From: Chakrabartia godavariana
GTDB taxonomy: Bacteria > Pseudomonadota > Alphaproteobacteria > Sphingomonadales > Sphingomonadaceae
DNA: 64,000 nt
Assembly: GCA_005518185.1 (NCBI GenBank)
Contig: RKSN01000002.1
Span: 1 to 64,000, forward strand
Direction: 5' to 3'
A program made the translations under genes and the position numbers. Positions within the stretch are counted from its first letter, which is position 1. Each line of letters starts with the position of its first letter. A model generated the notes under the pieces. The model made no database searches. It saw only the letters and a program-made list of their open reading frames with translations, and was not told the DNA's origin. Shown here one piece after another: positions 25,461 to 34,400 of the stretch.

Positions 25461-27385
25461 GATGCCGCTCGCGCGTTGGTCTTGCGTGCGGTGCGGCTGC
25501 GATGGACACGCCCGATCAGCGACAGGGCACCGCCGAACGCGATCATGATGCCGCCGGCCCAGATCAGCGTCACAAACGGCTTCCACCACATGCGCATGAC
25601 CCATTGGCCACCCGCACGCTCATCGCCCACCACGACATAGAGCTGCCCATTCCAGAAGGTGCGGATGGCCGCCTCATTGGTGACCATGGCAGGGTTTGAG
25701 AAGCGGTGGAGCGCCGGCTTGAGCGTGACCAGATCACCATTGGGCAATTCCGCCCGCATGGTGACCTGAAGCGCGTCATAATTGGGACCCGGCACCCGCT
25801 GGATATCCTCAAACATCAGACGGAATGGACCGACCGGTCGCACATCGCCAACCTTCATCGGCACCAGCGACTCCTTGGTGAAGGCGCTGTCGGCCGCCAT
25901 GCCGGTGATGCTGACGGCGCAGCCGAGATGCGCGAGAACCATGCCCCAGGTGAAGAGTGGCGTCCGCGCGAGGTTACGCTTCCACAGGGGCGCCACGCTG
26001 GCCAGACCGACGCCCGCTGCAAAGACCAGCCCGAGGAGCGGCAGGACGGGTACGTCATCGGTCGCGATCAGAAGCACACCCAATGCCGCGATCGACACGA
26101 CGATCGGAAGCGCCAATCGACGTGCCAACACCGCCGCCTCATCGCGCCGCCAGCGCAACAATGGTCCCGCCGCCATCGCTGCCACCAGAGTAAGCGCAAG
26201 CGGGCCGGTCGTCGCGTTGAAGAAGGGGGCACCCACCGAGATCTTATGACCGGTAAATGCCTCCAGCCCCAGGGGATAGAGCGTTCCGACCATCACGACG
26301 ACAAGGATGACCGAGAGCAGCAGATTGTTGATGACCAGCACGCCTTCGCGGCTGACCACGTCGAAGCGCTTGCCTTCTGCGACGGTGCCGACGCGCATCG
26401 CGAAGATGATGAGTGCGCCACAGATGTAGATGGCGAGCAGGCTCAGGATGAAGATCCCGCGCTTCGGGTCGACGGCAAAGCTGTGCACGCTCGTCAGAAT
26501 GCCCGACCGCACAAGGAAGGTGCCCACCATCGACATGGAAAAGGCGACGCATGACAGCATGATCGTCCACGTCCGCAGCGCATCGCGCGTCGCGAGCACC
26601 GTGACCGAGTGGAGCAGCGCCGTCGCCGCGAGCCACGGCATCAGCGAGGCATTTTCGACCGGGTCCCAGAACCACCAGCCACCCCAGCCAAGCTCATAAT
26701 AGGCCCAATAGCTCCCTGCGGTGATGCCGATGGTCAGGAATATCCACGCGCCCAAGATCCAGGGCCGCATGGCGCGGGCAAATTGGGGGGTCACGTCGCG
26801 GGTAATGAGCGCGCCAATTGCAAAGCTGAACGCCGCCGACATGCCGACATAGCCAATGTACAAGGTCGGCGGATGGAAGGCGAGACCAGGGTCTTGCAGC
26901 AGGGGGTTGAGCCCCTGCCCGTCCACCACTCCGGCCACGCGGGCAAAGGGATTGGAGGCGAACAGAAGAAACGCGTAGAACCCTAGCGCGATGGACGCCT
27001 GTACCGTCAGCGTGGCGATCTTTGTATCCGCCCGAAGCGATCGTTCAAACAGCGCGACCGTGGCACCCGCCACCCCGAGGATCGCGACCCACAAGAGCAT
27101 CGAGCCCTCGTGATTGCCCCAGGTTCCGGCGAATTTATAGAGCCACGGCTTTGCGGAATGGCTGTTGGTCGCAACAAGAAGGACCGACATGTCGGAGCGC
27201 AGGAACAGTGCGATCAGCGTCACGAACGCGATGCCGCACAATGTTGCCTGCGCGACGGCGAGCGGCGCGACCGCCCCTGCGAGATCTGGCCGCTGGCGCT
27301 GCAGCGCAACAGCGCCCAGAGCAAATTGAAGGAGCGCGAGCGACGCGGCAATCCACAGCGCCGCCATGCCGAATTCAGCTAACAT
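25457..27385 (-). CDS. ccmF: haem lyase component CcmF
   Basis: About 642 residues from ATG 27385 (the product then begins MLAEFGMAALWIAASLALL, the usual CcmF opening). Multi-spanning inner-membrane protein with the tryptophan-rich haem-handling motif WGGWWFWDPVENASLMPW (about 230) and conserved NSHSAKPWLYKFAGTWGNHEGS near residue 90. With CcmH it attaches haem to apocytochromes. ccmE and ccmABCD are not in the window. Closeness to 25 haem-attachment sites in the upstream cluster fits a supply role. Confidence 0.93.
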   Translation of the reverse strand: MLAEFGMAALWIAASLALLQFALGAVALQRQRPDLAGAVAPLAVAQATLCGIAFVTLIALFLRSDMSVLLVATNSHSAKPWLYKFAGTWGNHEGSMLLWVAILGVAGATVALFERSLRADTKIATLTVQASIALGFYAFLLFASNPFARVAGVVDGQGLNPLLQDPGLAFHPPTLYIGYVGMSAAFSFAIGALITRDVTPQFARAMRPWILGAWIFLTIGITAGSYWAYYELGWGGWWFWDPVENASLMPWLAATALLHSVTVLATRDALRTWTIMLSCVAFSMSMVGTFLVRSGILTSVHSFAVDPKRGIFILSLLAIYICGALIIFAMRVGTVAEGKRFDVVSREGVLVINNLLLSVILVVVMVGTLYPLGLEAFTGHKISVGAPFFNATTGPLALTLVAAMAAGPLLRWRRDEAAVLARRLALPIVVSIAALGVLLIATDDVPVLPLLGLVFAAGVGLASVAPLWKRNLARTPLFTWGMVLAHLGCAVSITGMAADSAFTKESLVPMKVGDVRPVGPFRLMFEDIQRVPGPNYDALQVTMRAELPNGDLVTLKPALHRFSNPAMVTNEAAIRTFWNGQLYVVVGDERAGGQWVMRMWWKPFVTLIWAGGIMIAFGGALSLIGRVHRSRTARKTNARAAS

Positions 27386-27691
27386 GCGCAAAACGCATAG
27401 CCGCGCCCTGCCCGTTGTCGAGGCGGAAGGCAGCAGAATTGGCGCGAATTCCTCAATGAATAGAACCATTTAAGATGGGATATGGTCCGCCGATCCCAGA
27501 TCGGCGCGACGCTGCGTCCGCCATGTCTGGAAACAGCCGATTTCGAGCGCTTTCCATGGCCTTTTGCCGTGCTGCGAACCGAGCCAAGTTTGCATCGTCT
27601 CTGGTTGAGCAAGCCCCGCCGATGGTTAAGGTAAATATCTGATTAGAAAACAATTTCGGTTTTCTAGCGTCGTCGTGAGAGGCCAGATTGC
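27386..27691. promoter_or_regulatory. divergent promoter region ccmF / MEKHLA gene
   Basis: 306 bp without a credible gene. It holds two perfect inverted repeats: CGCCGATC-CCA-GATCGGCG (27488-27506), and TAGAAAAC-7 nt-GTTTTCTA (27644-27666), the latter 26 bp before the MEKHLA start. Either could be an operator. The AT-rich stretch 27628-27666 is the likely plus-strand promoter. Confidence 0.5.
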
Positions 27692-28156
27692 ATGGGCAGC
27701 ATCGTTCCGACCCCTTTTCGCGGAGCGGATTTGGCGCCTAAGATCGAACTGATCGCCTACAGCTTCCTGCGGCAGACCCGCCGCCCGCTGATCCAGAAGT
27801 CCGACGATGTCGTCGCCGCGCTGTGGATGGCGCCGTGCGCGGTCATCGCGCAGGACGCCGGGCCGCAAGCCAGCTGCTTCTTTGCGAACCGATGCGCGCT
27901 GGAAGTGCTCGAAAGCGATCATGACAGCCTGACAGATGCGCAGGGCGAGGCCGCCCGGCAGGCAACCTTTGACCTGAATGGCCTGTTCGCCAATGCAGAC
28001 GCCGCCGGCAAAGTGCGGAACTATTCGGGAAACCTGACCTCAAGTCGCGGCAACCGGTACCGCGTGCAGCAGGCGCTAACCTGGCCCATCATCGACGACG
28101 CCGGGGCCACCCATGGCCGTGCAGCCATGTTCGATCTTTGGATTGCCCTCGACTGA
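27692..28156 (+). CDS. MEKHLA-domain (PAS-like) protein
   Basis: 154 residues, single MEKHLA domain, a PAS relative found alone in bacteria and at the C-terminus of plant HD-ZIP III proteins. Seen: LIAYSFLRQTRRPL, AALWMAPCAVIAQ, FFANRCALEVLESD, YSGNLTSSRGNRYRVQQALTWPI and HGRAAMFDLWI. No output domain or catalytic residues; a ligand sensor or interaction role is only inferred. The stop is 3 bp from the stop of the convergent membrane effector gene. An inverted repeat stands just upstream of the start. Confidence 0.78.
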   Translation: MGSIVPTPFRGADLAPKIELIAYSFLRQTRRPLIQKSDDVVAALWMAPCAVIAQDAGPQASCFFANRCALEVLESDHDSLTDAQGEAARQATFDLNGLFANADAAGKVRNYSGNLTSSRGNRYRVQQALTWPIIDDAGATHGRAAMFDLWIALD

Positions 28157-28159
28157 CAA

Positions 28160-28726
28160 TCAGGCGGACAGCACAAGCTGCCCGATAAAGGTCAGGAAGG
28201 ACAGCAGCAGCCCGGCGAGAAATGTGCGGTAGGCGAGCTTCAGATATCGGTACTTTCGGTGCGCGAGCACCTGCCCGTTTTGATAGATATCGCGCGAAAT
28301 GGCCGTGAAGACGCGGTCATCAGACACAAGTTCGTCCTTCAATGCCCCTATGAACGCGGTCTCCGACATCGCCGAAAACTCTCCGAAAAACAGAAGATTG
28401 CCTTCCAGCCTGCGCTTTCCCGCGACACCCAGCTGCGGCATGACGACCATCATCGACAGAATGACAGCGAGCAACGCAAAGGTCGCCAGTATGACGAGTG
28501 CCAGCGTCGCATGGCCCGCGGCCACCTGCCCAATGGAAATCGTGAACGAAACGAAGGTCGCGCCCATCAGGATCGACGCCTTCTGGTCGGCCATCTGCGA
28601 GAGCTGCAGCTGCATCTGCTGCGTCGTCCGCAACAGGTGGATCGCATTGGGGACGTAGTCGCGATCATTGTCGAGAAGCAGCGCCGTGCCGGGCACTGGT
28701 TGATCGCGATAGGCAGCCTCAGCCAT
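28160..28726 (-). CDS. Pycsar-effector-type membrane protein (DUF5706-like)
   Basis: 188 residues. An N-terminal helical segment carries LLRTTQQMQLQLSQMADQKASILMGATF, the KAS-bearing pattern of the DUF5706/Pycsar-effector family. Two adjacent transmembrane helices (about 57-72 and 75-97: ATLALVILATFALLAVILSMM) and one C-terminal helix (FLAGLLLSFLTFIGQLVL) follow. In Pycsar defence such proteins respond to a cyclic pyrimidine nucleotide by perturbing the inner membrane. Here the gene is last in the operon, 1 bp after the stop of the GAF-GAF-PAS cyclase and so translationally coupled to it. Defence function is not shown; a signalling role tied to the cyclase is an equal alternative. Confidence 0.7.
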   Translation of the reverse strand: MAEAAYRDQPVPGTALLLDNDRDYVPNAIHLLRTTQQMQLQLSQMADQKASILMGATFVSFTISIGQVAAGHATLALVILATFALLAVILSMMVVMPQLGVAGKRRLEGNLLFFGEFSAMSETAFIGALKDELVSDDRVFTAISRDIYQNGQVLAHRKYRYLKLAYRTFLAGLLLSFLTFIGQLVLSA

Positions 28727-28727
28727 A

Positions 28728-31019
28728 TTACTTGTCCTTCATCGTCCACACGCCGTCCCACTCGCCGCCGGGCGGCTGCGCCTCCAGGACATGACAGCGG
28801 TCAATATAGGTCTGGGACAGGCCATCGGTCGGGTTGAGTTCAAGACACTTTTCGAAACGCTGGACGGCCTTTTGCCACTGCCCCGCACGATAATCGGCAA
28901 TGCCCTCCCCGAAATGTCCGACGACGTCGAGCAGGTTGGGGAATGTCTGCGCATCGTGATAGTCAAGGATCTCAAAGACGCGCACAGGCTGCGTCTTGCC
29001 CTTCACGATGACCAGATCAATGTCGCGCAGCCGGTACGTTCCGCGCAGCTTGGCCACCGTGGACTCGCTGACGAGAATGCGCGCCGAATAGGCCTTGCAC
29101 GCGCTTTCAAGACGCGACGCGAGGTTCACGCCGTCGCCGATCACCGTATAGTCCATGCGCTTGGGCGATCCGATGTTGCCGGAAACGACCATGTCGGTGT
29201 TGAGGCCGACGCCCATATCGACCGTCTTTAGCCCGCGCTGCCGCCGGTCGGCATTCCATTCCCACAGTTCGCGGATCATCGAGATCGCCGCCCGTGCGGC
29301 CCGGTCCGGGTCATCGTCATGCGCGACGGGCAGGCCGAAACAGGCCATGATCGCATCCCCGATGAACTTGTCGAGCATGCCGCCCTCGCGGGTGATGCAA
29401 TCGACCATCATCGTGAAATAGTCGTTCAGGAACGAAACGGTACCCTGCGCGCCATATTCTTCGGTGATCGTGGTGAAGCCGCGCACATCGGTGAACATGA
29501 TGGTCGCTTCGGCAGTGATCCCGCCGAGGAAGTCGAGCCCCTGCCCGTCAAGCATCTGCGACGCGATCACCGGATCCATGTAGCGCGACATGGTCGATTT
29601 CATCCGCTTTTCGCTGCTGATGTCCTCAAACATGATCATGGACCCCAGCGCATTTTCCCCTTCGGCGGCAAGGAGCGGCGTAAAGGTGATGTTGACCGAC
29701 TTGGTCACCCCGTTGATCGCAAGGCTCGCGTCGGACAGGGAAAAGCTTTCCTCATCAGCCTTGGCCTTGGCCAGCCGGTCCATGACCCAGTCACAGTCCT
29801 CGCCCAGCGCATCGGGCAGCGGCCTGCCGACCAGATCAGCCTCCGCCGTTTCCCAGATGCGCACGGCCGCCACATTGGCCGTCACGATCTTGTTGTCATG
29901 GTCCAGCGTGATGACGCCGTTCGACATGCTCTGGAGCATGCTTTCATTGTAGTTCTTGACCCGCTGGACGTCGTCGAACAGCTTTGAGTTCTCCAGCGCA
30001 ATGGCGATCTGCGCGGTGAACGCCTTCAGCCGCTGTTCGTCCTCATCGGAGAATGTGCCGCCCTTCTTGTTCAGGACCTGCGTCACGCCGATGACGCGAT
30101 TGTCCTTGTTGGTAATGGGCACGCAGAGGATAGACCGGGTGAAGAACCCCGTCTGCTTGTCGAAGGACGGATTGAAGCGCAGATCGGCATAGGCATAGGG
30201 AATGTTCATCGTCTTGGCCGACGTGAACACGGCCCCTGCAATCCCCAGATGCGACGGGAAACGGATTTCCGAAATCTCGCCGCCCGTCGCCACGCGTGAG
30301 AACAGCGTCTGCGTCGCTGCATCATGCAGGAATACGGTCGCGCGCTCGGCACCCAGCATTCGCGTGGTTTCCGCAACAGCACGCTGGAGCAGCTTGGACA
30401 GATCGAATTCCGAATTGATGTCGGACACCAGCTCAAGGAAATCCATTTCCTTGATACGGATGCGGTCGATCTCCTCGATATACTGCATGCTCTGCAGGAT
30501 CGTGGCGGCATGGTTCGTCATGTCCCCGAGCAGGTCGAGGTCGTCATCGGTGAAGCTGCCGCCCCGCTTGTTCAGGCTCTGCATGACGCCGATCAGGTCG
30601 CCCGCCATGGTCCGAACGGGTACGCAGGCGATGTTGCGCGTCACAAAGCCCGTGCGTTCATCGACGGACCGGTTGAAGCGGTCGTCCTGATAGGGGTCAT
30701 CGACCCGTGTTGGCTGGCCAGACTGGAACACATGGCCGGCAATGCCGCTGCTATTGAGGATCCGGATTTCACGCGTCAGATCACCCTGCGCGACGCGGGA
30801 ATAGAGCTCGCTGCTCGTCGGGTCGTTGAGAAACAGGGTCCCGCGTTCACAATCGAGTTCGCGCGAGGTCAGCTCGACCAGCTCGGCAAGAACACCGTTG
30901 AGATCGGTCAGCGCGGCGCAGCGCTGTGTCACTTCGAGAAGGATCTGGGCGCGGCGCAGCGCGGCATCCTTGCGGACCCGACGCGCGCGGGACGGTGTCA
31001 TGGGCGTATGAGCGTTCAC
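28728..31019 (-). CDS. GAF-GAF-PAS class III nucleotide cyclase
   Basis: 763 residues, architecture like cyanobacterial CyaB1/CyaB2. GAF-A about 35-190 (NKRGGSFTDDDL), GAF-B about 215-360 with a full NKFDE pattern (NKKGGTFSDEDE), PAS about 375-475, cyclase about 490-665, then a short TPR-like tail (AGQWQKAVQRFEKCLELNP). Catalytic parts are intact: metal Asp in MFTDVRGF (about 508) and IGDA (about 552), base-selecting Lys in DKFIGD and Asp in RMDYTVIGD, and transition-state Asn/Arg in VNLASRLES. Lys/Asp at the purine pocket favours adenylate cyclase. GAF-B could bind cyclic nucleotide for autoregulation. Start overlaps the upstream coiled-coil gene by 4 bp. Confidence 0.88.
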   Translation of the reverse strand: MNAHTPMTPSRARRVRKDAALRRAQILLEVTQRCAALTDLNGVLAELVELTSRELDCERGTLFLNDPTSSELYSRVAQGDLTREIRILNSSGIAGHVFQSGQPTRVDDPYQDDRFNRSVDERTGFVTRNIACVPVRTMAGDLIGVMQSLNKRGGSFTDDDLDLLGDMTNHAATILQSMQYIEEIDRIRIKEMDFLELVSDINSEFDLSKLLQRAVAETTRMLGAERATVFLHDAATQTLFSRVATGGEISEIRFPSHLGIAGAVFTSAKTMNIPYAYADLRFNPSFDKQTGFFTRSILCVPITNKDNRVIGVTQVLNKKGGTFSDEDEQRLKAFTAQIAIALENSKLFDDVQRVKNYNESMLQSMSNGVITLDHDNKIVTANVAAVRIWETAEADLVGRPLPDALGEDCDWVMDRLAKAKADEESFSLSDASLAINGVTKSVNITFTPLLAAEGENALGSMIMFEDISSEKRMKSTMSRYMDPVIASQMLDGQGLDFLGGITAEATIMFTDVRGFTTITEEYGAQGTVSFLNDYFTMMVDCITREGGMLDKFIGDAIMACFGLPVAHDDDPDRAARAAISMIRELWEWNADRRQRGLKTVDMGVGLNTDMVVSGNIGSPKRMDYTVIGDGVNLASRLESACKAYSARILVSESTVAKLRGTYRLRDIDLVIVKGKTQPVRVFEILDYHDAQTFPNLLDVVGHFGEGIADYRAGQWQKAVQRFEKCLELNPTDGLSQTYIDRCHVLEAQPPGGEWDGVWTMKDK

Positions 31020-31450
31020 GCATTCGTCTCCATCAGCGCACGCAGCGCTACGATCTGTTTGTGCAAGGTATCCTTGTCCCGCGCGAACGCGGTCTCCTGG
31101 CTGGCGAGCGCCTGGCTTGCCGACTGACGCTCTGCCTCCAGTTCGGCGCGCAGCGTGCTGATCGTCGCCTTCAGCTGCGTCGCTTCACCTTGCGCCGCGG
31201 CACGCAGTTCCTGCATCCGCACCTCATGCGCGTTGGCTTCCGCCTCCAGCTGGTCCCGCATCATTCCGACCGTCAGGCGAAGCTGCAGCATCTCTTCGGT
31301 CAGCTCCGCCCGCGCTGCCTGCACAGCGGCATCGATGGAGGCTGCGCCCTTTTCCAGCTCCGCACGCAGCCCGTTGATCGTGGACTGCAGCTGCAGATTG
31401 GCGGCCCGCAGATCCGACATCTCCGCCATCAGGTCGGCCTGCGACGTCAT
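31016..31450 (-). CDS. small coiled-coil protein
   Basis: About 144 residues from ATG 31450, which follows the adhesin stop directly; longer in-frame starts run into the adhesin gene. Nearly the whole chain is heptad-patterned coiled coil (DLRAANLQLQSTINGLRAEL, DQLEAEANAHEVRMQELRAA, ETAFARDKDTLHKQIVALRA). No signal peptide, no known domain. Its stop overlaps the cyclase start (ATGA). A cytoplasmic scaffold or regulator for the cyclase is inferred only from coupling. Confidence 0.65.
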   Translation of the reverse strand: MTSQADLMAEMSDLRAANLQLQSTINGLRAELEKGAASIDAAVQAARAELTEEMLQLRLTVGMMRDQLEAEANAHEVRMQELRAAAQGEATQLKATISTLRAELEAERQSASQALASQETAFARDKDTLHKQIVALRALMETNA

Positions 31451-31451
31451 C

Positions 31452-34400
31452 TCACATGCCTGCCGGGTTGCCCGCGAGCGAGTAGCGCGTGTCAATGCCA
31501 GGCACGCCCTCCGGGCGAACCGGCAGATCGACACTGACCGCGACGAACGGGCTCAGCTGGCTCACGATTGCAGAGACGCGTTCGGCCTGTGGCGGCGGCG
31601 TGGGCGCTTCGGCCACCGACTGCAGGATCGGGTCTCCACTGTCTTCCGCATCGGATGGCGTCGGCGGCGGCGTATCCGGGACAGGCGACGGCGGCAATGG
31701 ATCGACGGCAGGCGCGGCAACAGCAACCACGGTCACGCCACCGCCACCGGGTCCCGCGTCGGGGGCATTATTTCCCGCAGGGCCAGACGGTCCCGCGGGC
31801 GGAGGTGCGTCGGGACCCGGGCCGGCGCCCGGACCTGGTGGCGGGGGCGCGCCTTCAGGCGGCGGCGGGGGTGGCGCGCCCGGTCCTGCCGCATCGCCTG
31901 CCCCATTTGGCGAAGACGAATCTGACGCCGGCGCGGGATCGGACGGGCCGGAGCCCGGCCCGGCATCTGCCGGAGCGGGAGCAGGAGCAGGCGCCGGTGC
32001 GGCCTCAGGTGCCGGAGCTGGAGCAGGAGCCGGTGCCGGTGCTGGAGCAGCGGCGGGTGCAGGTGCAGGTGCCGGAGCAGCTGTGCTTGGCTTCGGCGCA
32101 GGCACCGCCGCAGTCACGGTCGGCGTGGGGACAATGGCCACTGTCGAGGCCACGTTGGAGATTGTGCTGGCGACACTCTGGGTCACCGTCATCGTCACGC
32201 TCGCAACGGGCACCTTGATGGTCAGTGCCGTCGCGTTTCCAGGCGCTTGAGCAAAGACATAGTTCACCGCAGACAGCCCATTGCCGTTGATCGGATAGCG
32301 CCCCTCGGGGCTGTCGATCGTTGCGGTCGTCTCGAACACCAATGTCCCTGTCGTTGCCGACCCGAGCGTTTCGCCAGCAATGAAACCAGAAACTTGTCCG
32401 GTAAACGCCGGATTGGCGGACTTTATGGTTCGCTCAACGGCCACGGCCTCATACGTCAGCGTCTTTGCCGTGACTTCGCCAATTGATCCCGCCGCCGTCG
32501 TCGGCAGGACGTAGTTGGCCGCCAACGTGCCTATAGCTGGCGTGTAGGCGGCCGGAGTCAGAGATGTCGTGACCGCGATAGACTTGCCCACATCCTTGCT
32601 GGCCAGCGTGCCCTGCGTCTGCGTCACCGCGAAGCCTTCGCCAGATACAGCGCCTGCAACCGCAAAGTTGGCGGGTGAGAGAGAGACCGAAGTCGTCCCA
32701 TCATATCCGCGCGACACCGAACCGGTGAGCGAGATGGAGAGGGTTCGCGGCGTAACCTCGCCTATACTCCCGCTTGCGCTGCCTGGCAGGATGTAATTCC
32801 CAATGGCTGCCCCAGCAAAATTGGCAGGCGTCAAAGACGCCGTGACGACGATGTTCTGGCCGACATCCTTTGATGCCAACGTGCCCTGCGCACTCGTGAC
32901 CGCAACGCTGTCATTTGCAACCAATCCCGAAATCGTGAAGTTCGAGCTAGCGAGGGAGATGCTCAGAGTCCCGTCGTACGTCCGTGTCGCTTTGCCGGTA
33001 AGCGCGATCGTCAGCGGCTTGCCTGTGATTTCGCCGATCGTACCCGAGGCGGTCGTCGGCAGCACATAGTTGCTCGCAAGCGTGCCGGGCGTCGCAAGGA
33101 AGTCCGCCGCGGCCAGCGTGGCTCCGACGTTCAGTCCCGTGCCAACGTCCTTCGTCGCATAGCGGCCCTGCGTCTGGGTCACCGAGAGGCTCTCGCCCTG
33201 AACCAGACCCGACAGCGCGAAGTTGCTCGCCGACAGCGTCGCGTTGGTCGTCCCGTCATAGATCCGCGAGACCTGCCCCGTCAGCGTCGCGGCCAGCTGT
33301 TTCGGCGTAATCTCGCCGATCGTCCCGCGCGCACTTCCCGCCAGACTATAATTGCCCAGCAGCGTATTTGGTCCCGCCAGATAGTCCGCAGCCGCAAGGG
33401 ACGCGACAACATCAATGCCCCGTCCCGCATCCTTCGATGCATAGGTGCCCGCACTCTGCACGATCGTCAGGCTCTCACCCGAGACCAGACCCGATATGGT
33501 GTAGTTGGACGAGGTCAGTCGTGCAGCAGTCGTCCCGTCATAGGCCCGCGTCGCGCTGCCAGCCAAAGTCACCGTGATCGCCTTGGGCGTGATGTCGCCG
33601 ATCGCACCCGTGGCGGTCGTCGGCAGCACATAGTTGCTCACCAGCGTGCCGGACGTCGCAAGGAAGTCGGCGGCGGTGAGCGTGGCTCCGACGCTCAGTC
33701 CCGTGCCAACGTCCTTCGTCGCGTAGCTGCCCTGCGTCTGCGTGACCGAAAGGCTCTCGCCCTGAACCAGACCCGACAGCACGAAGTTGCTCGCCGACAG
33801 CGTCGCGTTGGTCGTCCCGTCATAGATCCGCGAGACCTGCCCCGTCAGCCTCGCGGCCAGCTGCTTCGGCGTGATCTCGCCGATCGTCCCGCGCGCACTT
33901 CCCGCCAGACTATAGTTGCCCAGCAGCGTATTTGGTCCCGCCAGATAGTCCGCAGCCGCAAGGGACGCGACAACATCAATGCCACGGCCTGCATCCTTCG
34001 ATGCATAGGTGCCCGCACTCTGCACGATCGTCAGGCTCTCACCCGAGACCAGACCCGATATGCTGTAGTTGGACGAGGTCAGTCGGGCAGCGGTCGTCCC
34101 GTCATAGGCCCGCGTCGCGTTGCCCGCCAAAGTCACCGTGATCGCCTTGGGCGTGATGTCGCCTATCGCACCCGCAGCGGTCGTCGGCAGCACATAGTTG
34201 CTCGCAAGCGTGCCGGACGTCGCAAGGAAGTCGGCGGCGGTGAGCGTGGCTCCGACGCTCAGTCCCGTGCCAACGTCCTTCGTCGCGTAGCTGCCCTGCG
34301 TCTGCGTGACCGAAAGGCTCTCGCCCTGAACCAGACCCGACAGCACGAAGTTGCTCGCCGACAATGTGGCGTTGGTCGTCCCGTCATAGATCCGCGAGAC

